From positions 1 through 6,667 of the forward strand of contig JAJQFX010000094.1 of the NCBI GenBank assembly GCA_021200895.1: 6,667 bases of DNA, written 5' to 3'. A model generated the notes under the pieces. It did not search any database, was not told where the DNA came from, and saw only the letters and a list, made by a program, of their open reading frames with translations. This document shows, piece after piece, positions 1 through 6,124 of this stretch. Source of the DNA: Clostridiales bacterium (GTDB lineage Bacteria; Bacillota; Clostridia; Oscillospirales; Oscillospiraceae). The stretch's first letter is position 1. Every line of letters starts with the position of its first letter. The position numbers and the translations under genes are program-made.

Positions 1-59
1 CCTTAGATGGAGGAACCCGCCCCCGCGTATGAATCCCCCGCCCCGGGGAAAGCTGTTAC

Positions 60-95
60 AGCCGACTTCCGGCGGTCACGCCGCCCCTGTCGGCT
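60..95. repeat. Nested inverted repeat (hairpin) upstream of mgtE
   Basis: Bases 60-66 (AGCCGAC) pair perfectly with 89-95 (GTCGGCT). Inside them, 71-75 (GGCGG) pair with 81-85 (CCGCC) around a 5-base loop. The structure is not followed by a T-run on either strand, so it is not a standard intrinsic terminator. It could be the end signal of a gene off the left edge, a dispersed extragenic repeat, or nothing functional. A separate small palindrome, CCCCGGGG, lies at 41-48. I see no credible coding sequence between 1 and 155. Confidence 0.5.
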
Positions 96-136
96 CCCTA
101 TGGCAAAATGACGAAGATTTTCCGGGGGAAAACAGG

Positions 137-184
137 AAAAAACGGCTTTTTTTATTTGACGCGGGGCGGGCTTTCTGGCATAAT
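137..184 (+). promoter_or_regulatory. SigA-type promoter of mgtE with extended -10 and A/T box
   Basis: The -35 is TTGACG at 156-161 and the -10 is CATAAT at 179-184, with a 17-bp spacer. A TG dinucleotide at 176-177 makes it an extended -10. Just upstream lie six A (137-142) and seven T (147-153), which could act as an UP-like element. The predicted transcription start is near 190-192, giving a leader of about 285 nt before mgtE. No other similarly good promoter lies closer to the gene. Confidence 0.8.
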
Positions 185-189
185 AAGCA

Positions 190-474
190 TAGTGGCGTTT
201 TCTGTATTTTTGCATGGAAAGGTGATGAGAATTTGATGGACGCAAGCGGTCGAAGTTGCAGGTCTGACGGAACGGATGCTCCGGTTCCCTTGTGGGTCAA
301 AGTCAAAGGTCTCAGTCACCTGCGGGCTGAGGCGCTGTGCTGACCCGGCTCTAACTGTCAGTCCAATACAGCGCAACCAGTTTTTAGAGCAAAGGCGTAA
401 GGAGTGATCGTTCGCCGCCTGCCTCCCGACACAACGTTTCTTTTGATGTTTTGATGGTAAGGAGGTAGCTGAAA
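190..474 (+). promoter_or_regulatory. Structured 5' leader of mgtE, candidate cis-regulatory RNA
   Basis: The leader contains several helices that I can pair by eye. GCAGGT (258-263) pairs with ACCTGC (318-323). TGAC (265-268) pairs with GTCA (296-299) and encloses a hairpin of GGAACGG (269-275) with CC and GTTCC (281-288, one bulged G). CTCAG (311-315) pairs with CTGAG (327-331). GCGCTGT (332-338) pairs with ACAGCGC (368-374), with CTGAC (340-344) pairing with GTCAG (357-361) inside it. The loop of the 311-331 hairpin contains 318-323, so that helix and the 258-323 helix must form either a pseudoknot or competing states. Magnesium transporter genes in Bacillota are often controlled by the M-box (ykoK) riboswitch. 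I do not find the M-box conserved blocks here, so the class is unassigned. Ligand and function are inference. Confidence 0.5.
391..466 (+). promoter_or_regulatory. Possible Shine-Dalgarno sequestering switch of mgtE
   Basis: The mgtE ribosome binding site AAGGAGGT (459-466) has a possible partner, GCCTCC at 421-426, pairing with GGAGGT 461-466 (one G-U). The same CTCC (423-426) can instead pair with an upstream decoy, GGAG at 401-404. A separate local hairpin of AGGCG (393-397) with CGCCT (416-420) is also possible. This anti-SD and anti-anti-SD arrangement would suit translational control by the preceding structured leader. No T-run follows any hairpin here, so transcription attenuation looks less likely. 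The helices are short, so this is suggestive only. Confidence 0.35.
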
Positions 475-1848
475 TTGAATATTGAAATCCATATGGAAGA
501 GCTGAAGGAACTGGTGGAGACGAAGCAGTTCCGGAAGCTGAAATTCGTGTTGGAAAAGTTAAATGAGGCGGACATTGCCGACTTTTTGGAGGATCTGAGC
601 AGCGAGCAGGCCACTCTCGTGTTTCGGATGCTGTCCAAGGATTTGGCCAGTGATGTGTTTGCCTATCTCCCGGTGGAGGTGCAGCGGGAACTGATTAACG
701 GCATGACCGATAACGAGGTCCAGAACATCGTGGAGGACCTGTTTGTGGACGACGCGGTGGATATGCTGGAGGAGCTGCCCGCCTCCGTGGTGCGCCGGGT
801 ACTGGAGAACGCCAAGCCGGACACCCGCAAGACCATTAACCAGTTCCTGAACTACCCGGATAATTCGGCCGGCAGCATTATGACCGCCGAATATATCGCC
901 CTCCACAAGGACATGACGGTGAGTCAGTCCTTCGACTATATCCGCGCCCACGGGCAGAATAAGGAAACCATCTATATCCTGTTTGTCATCGACAAGAGCC
1001 GCCATCTGGAGGGCGTTGTCTCGGTGAAAGATTTGCTCATGCACAAGTATGAGGATCACATCCAGGATATTATGAATACCAATGTCATCAACTGCTACAC
1101 CACAGACGACCAGGAAGAGGCCGCCAACCTGATGAAGAAGTACGACCTGATGAGCCTTGCCGTGGTGGATAAGGAAAACCGTCTGGTGGGCATCATCACG
1201 GTGGACGACGCAGTGGACGTTTTGCAGGAGGAGACCACGGAGGACATCCAGAAGATGGCCGCTATCGTCCCCAATGAACGGCCCTACCTGCGTACCGGCG
1301 TGTTTGACACCTGGAAGGCCCGTATCCCCTGGCTGATGCTGCTGATGGTGTCCGCCACCTTCACCGGGCTGATTATTGACAGCTTTGAGGCCGCCCTGTC
1401 CGCCTGCGTGGCTCTGACCGGCTTCATTCCCATGCTGATGGACACCGGCGGCAACTCCGGCTCCCAGGCCTCCGTCACCGTGATTCGCGGCCTGTCCCTG
1501 GGGGAAATCGAGTTCCGGGACATCCTCCAGGTCATTTGGAAGGAAGTGCGGGTGGCTCTGTGCTGCGGCGTGACGCTGGCTGTGGTGAACTTCGTCAAGA
1601 TTTGGATAGTGGACCGGACGCTGTTTGGCCGGACGGAAATCACCCTGGCGGTGGACGCCGTGGTGTGCCTGACGCTGATGCTGACCATCATCTGCGCCAA
1701 GCTGATCGGCTGCACCCTGCCCATGCTGACCAACAAGCTGGGCTTCGACCCGGCTGTGATGGCCTCCCCCTTTATCACCACCATTGTGGACGCGGTCTCG
1801 CTGCTGATTTACTTCGAGCTGGCGAAGACGCTGCTGGACGTGTTATAG
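475..1848 (+). CDS. mgtE: Magnesium transporter MgtE
   Basis: This 457-residue protein matches the full length of the MgtE family (about 450), an inner-membrane Mg2+-selective channel whose cytosolic domains sense Mg2+. The order is an N-terminal helical MgtE_N domain (about 1-130), two CBS domains (about 136-196 and 200-255, with LEGVVSVKDLL and LVGIITVDDAVDVL), a linker helix, and a membrane domain from about 283 with five hydrophobic segments. The hallmark pore motif PMLMDTGGNSGSQ is at about 320-332. GFDPAV is at 423-428, and an acidic residue in TIVDAVSLL (D439) fits the conserved pore aspartate of the family. The start is TTG at 475, chosen because AAGGAGGT ends 8 bases upstream; the next in-frame ATG (493) lies too far from this site. 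It is monocistronic, with its own promoter, long structured leader and terminator. Co2+ or Ni2+ transport is an alternative, but the Mg2+ assignment is well supported. Confidence 0.96.
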   Translation: MNIEIHMEELKELVETKQFRKLKFVLEKLNEADIADFLEDLSSEQATLVFRMLSKDLASDVFAYLPVEVQRELINGMTDNEVQNIVEDLFVDDAVDMLEELPASVVRRVLENAKPDTRKTINQFLNYPDNSAGSIMTAEYIALHKDMTVSQSFDYIRAHGQNKETIYILFVIDKSRHLEGVVSVKDLLMHKYEDHIQDIMNTNVINCYTTDDQEEAANLMKKYDLMSLAVVDKENRLVGIITVDDAVDVLQEETTEDIQKMAAIVPNERPYLRTGVFDTWKARIPWLMLLMVSATFTGLIIDSFEAALSACVALTGFIPMLMDTGGNSGSQASVTVIRGLSLGEIEFRDILQVIWKEVRVALCCGVTLAVVNFVKIWIVDRTLFGRTEITLAVDAVVCLTLMLTIICAKLIGCTLPMLTNKLGFDPAVMASPFITTIVDAVSLLIYFELAKTLLDVL

Positions 1849-1871
1849 CCCAGCCGGAGCGCACCCAAAAT

Positions 1872-1911
1872 CGGAATGGACGCCGTGAATCCGGCGTCTG
1901 TTCCGCTTTTT
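1872..1911 (+). terminator. Intrinsic terminator of mgtE
   Basis: CGGAA (1872-1876) pairs with TTCCG (1901-1905), and GACGCCG (1879-1885) pairs with CGGCGTC (1892-1898). A TG/TG internal loop separates the two helices and the apical loop is six bases. A run of five T follows at 1907-1911. It lies 24 bases after the mgtE stop and separates mgtE from the dnaG-rpoD unit. Confidence 0.85.
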
Positions 1912-1997
1912 GTCCCTGGGCAAAAATTTTGAAAATTTCCCCGGAATGTAAGAGGAAAAACGGGACGGGCTGCGTATTCTATTGATAGAGGTGGAAT

Positions 1998-2029
1998 TGC
2001 GCGGAAATTTCGCGCACGCCTGGTATATC
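1998..2029 (+). promoter_or_regulatory. Possible dnaG promoter with overlapping near-palindrome
   Basis: TGGTATATC at 2021-2029 is a good extended -10 element (TG at 2021-2022, TATATC at 2024-2029), but no good -35 sits 16-18 bp upstream. Directly upstream is a near-perfect palindrome, TGCGC-G-GAAATTTC-GCGCA (1998-2016), with one extra G breaking the symmetry. It occupies the place of the -35 region and could be a binding site for a dimeric regulator. Other A/T-rich hexamers in 1926-2060 (for example TATTCT at 1975-1980) are equally imperfect, so the exact start of transcription is uncertain. Confidence 0.35.
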
Positions 2030-2078
2030 GCCCAGGGAATCGCCCAAAATAGATAAAATAGCAGAATGGAGGGGGAAC

Positions 2079-3821
2079 ATGGCAATCCCGGAAGCCTTTT
2101 TGGAGGAGCTGAATGAGCGGGTCGATTTGGTGGACGTGGCCTCCGGCTATACCACGCTGCAAAAAAAGGGCAACCGCTACTGGGGCTGCTGCCCCTTCCA
2201 CAGCGAAAAGACCCCCTCCTTCTCCATCACGCCGGAGAAGCAGATGTATTACTGCTTCGGCTGCCACAAGGGGGGCCACCTTATCAACTTCGTCATGGAG
2301 GCGGAGGGCGTCGGCTTTGTGGACGCGGTGGGTATCCTGGCCCAGCGGGCGGGGATGCCCATGCCGGAGGACAACGGGAATCCGAGCGAGGCCAAAAAGC
2401 GGGAGCGGCTGCTGAACCTGAACAAGGAGGCGGCCCGGTACTTCCACGCCAACCTGACCGGCCCCCAGGGCCAGCAGGGGCGGGACTACTTCGCCCAGCG
2501 GGGCCTCTCCAAGCGGACGGTGACGAACTTCGGCCTGGGCTACTCCCTCCCGGAATGGGACGGGCTGATACGGGCCATGACGGAGCGGGGCTACACCAAG
2601 CTGGAGCTATTGGAGGCGGGGCTTGCAGTGCAGTCCAAGAAGGGCGGCGTGTACGACCGGTTTCGGGGCCGGGTCATGTTCCCCATCATCGACCTGCGGG
2701 GCAACGTCATCGGCTTTGGCGGGCGGGTGCTGGACGACTCCACCCCGAAGTACCTGAACTCGCCGGACACTGTGATTTATAACAAGAGCAAGAACCTGTT
2801 CGCCCTAAACCTGGCGAAGAAGTCCAAGGCCGGATACCTCATCCTCACCGAAGGATATATGGACACCATTGCCCTCCACCAGGGCGGCTTTGACTGCGCA
2901 GTGGCCTCCCTGGGCACCTCCCTGACGGAGAACCACGCCCGGCTGCTGGCCAAGTACACGAAAGAGGTGGTCATCTCCTACGATGGGGACCAGGCGGGCA
3001 TCAACGCCGCCCAGCGGGCCATCGGCCTCTTAAACAAGACGGGGGTGAACGTCCGGGTGCTGCGGGCCACCGGAGCCAAGGACCCGGATGAGTATATCAA
3101 GAAGTACGGACATAACGCCTTCCAGCGGCTCATCGACGGGGCGGCGGGGCAGATACCCTACCGCATCGGCCAGATCCAGCAGAAGTACGACCTGACCGCG
3201 GACGACCAGAAGGTGCAGTACCTCCAGGAGGCGGCAGACCTGCTGGCCCGGCTCAGCAGCCCGGTGGAGCGGGAGATTTACGGCGCTCAGGCGGCGGAGG
3301 CGGCGGGCATCGATAAGGCGGCCATGCTCTCCGAGGTGGAGCGGCAGCGCAGCCGGCTGGGCTGGCAGCAGAAGAAGCAGGCCGACCGGAAGGCCCTGAC
3401 CCCGGCGGCGGAGAACCAGCCCACGGAGCGGCAGTTCCGCTACCGGAATGTGCGCTCGGCCATGGCGGAGGAGGGCGTCGTCCGTTTGCTGCTGCTGGAG
3501 CCCCAGCTTTTCCCCCAGGCGGAGGGGCTGCGGCAGGAGGAGTTCTCCTCCCAGGTGCTGGGCAAGGTGTTCGGTATCCTGCAAAGCCGCTGGGAAGAGG
3601 GAAAGGACACCCCCATCGAGGTGCTGGGCGCCCTGCTGGACAACCAGGAGATGAGCCATATCGCCACCATTGCCCAGAAGCCGGAGTCGCTGCAAAACAG
3701 CGAGGCGGCGCTGGCGGACTATATCAGAACCATCCAAACAGAACATATGAAGGACGGCGTGGCTGACGACAGCGACCTTTTGGCGGTCAGCAGCCGGAAA
3801 CGAACGGAGGATGCACCATGA
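2079..3821 (+). CDS. dnaG: DNA primase DnaG
   Basis: This protein synthesises RNA primers for lagging-strand and origin DNA synthesis, working with the replicative helicase. The 580 residues match the usual length of about 600. The N-terminal CHC2 zinc-binding domain has ligands C38, H41, C59 and C62, in CPFH and CFGC. The central catalytic core (about 120-330) includes the [11 protein letters not shown] segment and the TOPRIM domain, with EGYMD at 258-262 (catalytic E258) and DGD at 302-304 (metal-binding aspartates). The C-terminal part (about 450-570, helical) fits the helicase-binding domain, which is the least conserved part of the family. The start ATG is preceded by GGAGGGGG at the right distance. 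It is the first gene of a two-gene unit with rpoD and overlaps it by four bases (ATGA), which implies translational coupling. No key residue is missing. Confidence 0.97.
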   Translation: MAIPEAFLEELNERVDLVDVASGYTTLQKKGNRYWGCCPFHSEKTPSFSITPEKQMYYCFGCHKGGHLINFVMEAEGVGFVDAVGILAQRAGMPMPEDNGNPSEAKKRERLLNLNKEAARYFHANLTGPQGQQGRDYFAQRGLSKRTVTNFGLGYSLPEWDGLIRAMTERGYTKLELLEAGLAVQSKKGGVYDRFRGRVMFPIIDLRGNVIGFGGRVLDDSTPKYLNSPDTVIYNKSKNLFALNLAKKSKAGYLILTEGYMDTIALHQGGFDCAVASLGTSLTENHARLLAKYTKEVVISYDGDQAGINAAQRAIGLLNKTGVNVRVLRATGAKDPDEYIKKYGHNAFQRLIDGAAGQIPYRIGQIQQKYDLTADDQKVQYLQEAADLLARLSSPVEREIYGAQAAEAAGIDKAAMLSEVERQRSRLGWQQKKQADRKALTPAAENQPTERQFRYRNVRSAMAEEGVVRLLLLEPQLFPQAEGLRQEEFSSQVLGKVFGILQSRWEEGKDTPIEVLGALLDNQEMSHIATIAQKPESLQNSEAALADYIRTIQTEHMKDGVADDSDLLAVSSRKRTEDAP

Positions 3822-5068
3822 GCGACAAGAAAAAGAACACCGAGCAGAAGCAGGAAGCAAAGGCCACCGCATGGATTCCGGAAGGTGTCAACGGGGCTGA
3901 AAAGCTGAATGAGATGATCGAGCGGGGCAAGAAGAAGGGCAGCCTGACCGCCAGCGAGATGATGGAGCTGGACGGCATCGAGCTGGACAGCGACACCCTG
4001 GACAAGTTCTATGAGATCCTGGAAAACCTGAATATCAACACGATTGCGGACGAGGACATCCTGGACGCCACAGACGCCCCTCTGGAGGAAATTGAGGACA
4101 TTCCGGAGGAGGAGACGGTAGACCCCAACGCCCTGGCGGAGAACTACGGCGTGGACGACCCCGTGCGGATGTACCTGAAGGAAATCGGCAAGGTGCCCCT
4201 GCTGAAGCCGGAGCAAGAGCTGGAGTTGGCCAAGGGCATGAGCACAGGCAACGAGGCCCAGGCCATTCTGGACGACGCGGAGAAGAACGGCGAGGAACTG
4301 CCGGAGGACGTGGTGGCGGAGCTGCAAAAGCAGGTCAAGCACGGCGAAAAGTGCAAGCAGGATTTGGCGGAGGCCAACCTGCGGCTGGTGGTGTCCATTG
4401 CGAAGCGGTATGTGGGCCGGGGGATGCTGTTCCTGGATTTGATTCAGGAGGGCAACCTGGGCCTTATCAAGGCGGTGGAGAAGTTCGACTACACCAAGGG
4501 CTACAAATTCTCCACCTACGCCACCTGGTGGATTCGCCAGGCCATCACCCGGGCTATCGCCGACCAGGCCCGCACCATCCGTATCCCTGTCCACATGGTG
4601 GAGACCATCAACAAGGCCATCCGCGTCTCCCGCCAGCTGCTCCAGGAACTGGGCCACGACCCCACCCCGGAGGAAATCGCCGAGGAGATGGATATGGACG
4701 TGAACAAGGTGCGGGAGATTTTGAAAATCGCCCAGGAGCCCGTGTCCCTGGAGACCCCCATCGGCGAGGAGGAGGATTCCCACCTGGGAGACTTCCTGCC
4801 GGATGAGAACACCAGCGAGCCCTCCGAGGCAGCCTCCTTCACCCTGCTGAAGGAGCAGCTTACCGAGGTGCTGTCCACCCTGACCCCCAGGGAGGAGATG
4901 GTCTTAAAGCTCCGCTTCGGCCTGGAGGACGGCCGCACCCGCACCCTGGAGGAGGTGGGCAAGCAGTTCCACGTCACCCGTGAGCGCATCCGCCAAATCG
5001 AGGCCAAAGCCCTGCGGAAGCTTCGCCATCCCAGCCGCTCCAAAAAGCTGAAAGACTTCCTGAACTGA
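3818..5068 (+). CDS. rpoD: Primary RNA polymerase sigma factor (SigA/RpoD)
   Basis: This is the housekeeping sigma factor, which directs RNA polymerase to -35/-10 promoters, and has 416 residues. Region 1.1 is the acidic N-terminal part (about 25-105). Region 1.2 begins at [17 protein letters not shown]. Regions 2.1-2.4 start at [20 protein letters not shown] (from 183) and include [20 protein letters not shown], with the promoter-melting W237 and W238. Region 3 includes [11 protein letters not shown] and [20 protein letters not shown]. Region 4.2 carries the -35-binding helix-turn-helix (about 376-402, [19 protein letters not shown]). The protein ends in [16 protein letters not shown], as in other Gram-positive SigA proteins. 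The segment at 142-181, between regions 1.2 and 2.1, is about 30 residues longer than in Bacillus subtilis SigA as I recall it. GGAGG (3806-3810) lies 7 bases before the ATG, inside the end of dnaG. Regions 1.1 and 1.2 rule out an alternative sigma factor. Confidence 0.97.
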   Translation: MSDKKKNTEQKQEAKATAWIPEGVNGAEKLNEMIERGKKKGSLTASEMMELDGIELDSDTLDKFYEILENLNINTIADEDILDATDAPLEEIEDIPEEETVDPNALAENYGVDDPVRMYLKEIGKVPLLKPEQELELAKGMSTGNEAQAILDDAEKNGEELPEDVVAELQKQVKHGEKCKQDLAEANLRLVVSIAKRYVGRGMLFLDLIQEGNLGLIKAVEKFDYTKGYKFSTYATWWIRQAITRAIADQARTIRIPVHMVETINKAIRVSRQLLQELGHDPTPEEIAEEMDMDVNKVREILKIAQEPVSLETPIGEEEDSHLGDFLPDENTSEPSEAASFTLLKEQLTEVLSTLTPREEMVLKLRFGLEDGRTRTLEEVGKQFHVTRERIRQIEAKALRKLRHPSRSKKLKDFLN

Positions 5069-5135
5069 CCCCACTGACATACCCTCCGGGAAGCTGGCAG
5101 CGCAGCGGAGCTGCTGACAGTGATACACAAATAAA

Positions 5136-5171
5136 ACGCACAGACGGAAGGGCTCCGCCTGTGCGTTTTTT
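5136..5171 (+). terminator. Intrinsic terminator of the dnaG-rpoD unit
   Basis: A 13-base stem (5136-5148 with 5154-5166) has one A-C mismatch on the + strand and a 5-base loop. It is followed by an uninterrupted T-run through 5171. It lies 67 bases after the rpoD stop codon and isolates the operon from the next promoter. On the opposite strand the mismatch becomes a G-U pair and A-rich sequence gives a T-run, so it may work in both directions, although no minus-strand gene ends here. Confidence 0.9.
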
Positions 5172-5219
5172 GCAAGCGTCCGGAGCGATGCGCAGGCGCA
5201 TATTGCGAAAAAGTTACGG

Positions 5220-5248
5220 TTGCATATTACGCGGTTCTGTGGTACTCT
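5220..5248 (+). promoter_or_regulatory. Promoter of the interrupted membrane-protein gene
   Basis: The -35 is TTGCAT (5220-5225) and the -10 is TACTCT (5243-5248), with a 17-bp spacer and TG at 5240-5241 as an extended -10. The predicted transcription start is near 5255, about 40 bases before the ATG at 5295. The ribosome binding site AGGAGG is at 5281-5286. The promoter sits directly downstream of the rpoD terminator, so the gene is its own transcription unit. Confidence 0.65.
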
Positions 5249-5525
5249 GAATCCATACAGGGCAAGACGAGACCAGATTCAGGAGGGAAGTATCATGGGC
5301 AGAGTGGATTTGAGCGGCCTGGATGGGATTCGGGCACCGACGCCGGAGGAGGTTCGCCGCATCACACGCTATTATGAGCATCTATATCGGGAAAATGACA
5401 AATCCCTTCGGGTGCTGAATACGGTGTTTTTCGTGCTGGGCTTTCTCTGCGCGTGCGGATATACGGTAAACGGGGCGTCCTCCCTGGTCGTTGCCGCAAT
5501 ATTTTTGGCGATGGGCTTTGGGATG

Positions 5526-5547
5526 CTAGGGAACCTCTGAATAAATG
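5526..5547 (+). repeat. Left terminal inverted repeat of the MITE
   Basis: This begins CTAGGGAACCTCTG and ends ATAAATG. It matches the reverse complement of 5669-5690 at all 22 positions. It carries the TGA stop that truncates the host gene at 5538-5540. Confidence 0.92.
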
Positions 5548-5668
5548 GACGAGAGCGGATTGCGAGGAAATTTGCGTCAGAAAAAGGCGCAAAAGCGCAG
5601 GAATCCTGACGGATTTCAAGATTTTGCAACGCATTTATGGCGGAAATTTACCGCAAGGCGCCGAAGTG

Positions 5669-5690
5669 CATTTATTCAGAGGTTCCCTAG
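5669..5690 (-). repeat. Right terminal inverted repeat of the MITE
   Basis: This begins CATTTATTCAG and ends GGTTCCCTAG, perfectly complementary to the left end. The base outside the repeat differs on the two sides (G at 5525; the complement of G at 5691 is C), which marks the boundary of the symmetry. Confidence 0.92.
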
Positions 5691-6033
5691 GAGCGCGGCG
5701 TAAGTCAGACGCAGATTTGGAGATTTTTCGCAGAGGTGATTTTATCGTCGTTCCCGGAAGAGTGTGCGGTATCTGGGCGGATACAACGGGGCTGCCTGGG
5801 GTGAGCGACGTGGAGTTTATGTCCGAAGGCGGCAGAAAGCTGGATGCCCGTTTTCAAGCCAGACGGACGCAGCTGCAGATGGGGACGCCGCTGCTCCTGA
5901 TGCATGTGGACGAACAGACACTCAAACATGGGATGACACGGGTGTTCACGCCGTTTATGCTGAGCGAGGAAGGACTGAAAGGGACGCTTTTTTAATAGAT
6001 GACTGCGGAGAACGACCCCTCGGAACCGAACCG

Positions 6034-6070
6034 CAACAGCCCAGGGCGCTGCCAGCGTCCTGGGCTGTTG
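6034..6070. terminator. Strong hairpin between convergent genes, probable bidirectional terminator
   Basis: CAACAGCCCAGG (6034-6045) pairs perfectly with CCTGGGCTGTTG (6059-6070). The helix continues through a G-T pair (6046/6058) and CGCT/AGCG (6047-6050 with 6054-6057) to a 3-base loop, giving 17 stacked pairs. The + strand tail is only GTTTG, so the T-run is weak. It lies 39 bases after the end of the pseudogene and 55 bases after the stop of the minus-strand gene, where a shared terminator is expected. Confidence 0.7.
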
Positions 6071-6124
6071 TTTGCATTGGGCCTCCACCGGAAGCGCAGG
6101 GACGCGGTTTCTTCCTCCATTCGG

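Larger units (their letters stand above)
5526..5690. mobile_element. MITE-like element with 22-bp perfect TIRs and CTAG duplication
   Basis: Bases 5526-5547 and 5669-5690 are perfect inverted copies of each other (22 bp including CTAG at each outer end; core GGAACCTCTGAATAAATG). Beyond the perfect part the inverted similarity continues imperfectly to about 45 bp on each side, with shared TTGCG and AAATTT words. The unit of about 161 bp is too short for a transposase, so it is a non-autonomous miniature element. The target duplication is CTAG or TA; CTAG is its own reverse complement, so the two cannot be separated. IS5-type elements are known for YTAR targets and IS630-type elements for TA within CTAG, so either family could mobilise it. 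Removing it restores the frame of the host gene, which is strong evidence for insertion. Confidence 0.9.
5295..5995 (+). pseudogene. Two-TM membrane protein gene split by a MITE
   Basis: The ATG at 5295 follows AGGAGG at 5281-5286. The reading frame encodes 77 residues and then enters a transposable element, which adds LGNL and a stop at 5538-5540. From 5687 a different frame continues for 102 codons to TAA at 5993-5995. Deleting 161 bp (the element plus one CTAG) joins both parts into one uninterrupted 179-residue protein. That ancestral protein has a hydrophilic N-terminus (1-38), two hydrophobic segments (about 40-58 and 62-77), and a basic, probably cytosolic tail that looks rich in strands (RRGDFIVVPGRV, GTPLLLMHVDE). 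I do not recognise the family. A 179-residue protein with a membrane hairpin and a small C-terminal domain suggests a membrane-anchored accessory protein, but no function can be given. The 81-residue fragment that remains keeps both membrane segments and could still be made. Confidence 0.85.

Noticed and set aside
29..343. Plus-strand open frame of 104 codons over the mgtE promoter and leader
   Set aside because: It has no ribosome binding site, spans a strong promoter and structured leader, and its composition is not protein-like.
190..474. Classical M-box (ykoK) riboswitch
   Set aside because: It was expected from the mgtE context, but the conserved blocks such as GGTGAGGCTCC and GACGCCAATGGGT are absent. 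I therefore left the class unassigned.
1284..1784. Minus-strand frame of 166 codons opposite mgtE
   Set aside because: It is an antisense shadow of the conserved MgtE membrane domain, with low-complexity Ser/Thr/Arg composition.
3719..4783. Long minus-strand open frame of 354 codons opposite rpoD
   Set aside because: It is a shadow of the GC-rich rpoD codons, biased to Leu, His, Gln and Val with no recognisable domain. The opposite strand encodes a certain sigma factor.
5220..5294. Upstream TTG start for the membrane-protein gene
   Set aside because: The TTG overlaps the -35 box and would precede the transcription start. The ATG at 5295 has a proper AGGAGG.
5453..5995. Intact 180-residue gene beginning at 5453
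   Set aside because: Its first part is an out-of-frame reading of the upstream membrane protein followed by the transposable element. Only the part after 5687 is genuine coding sequence.
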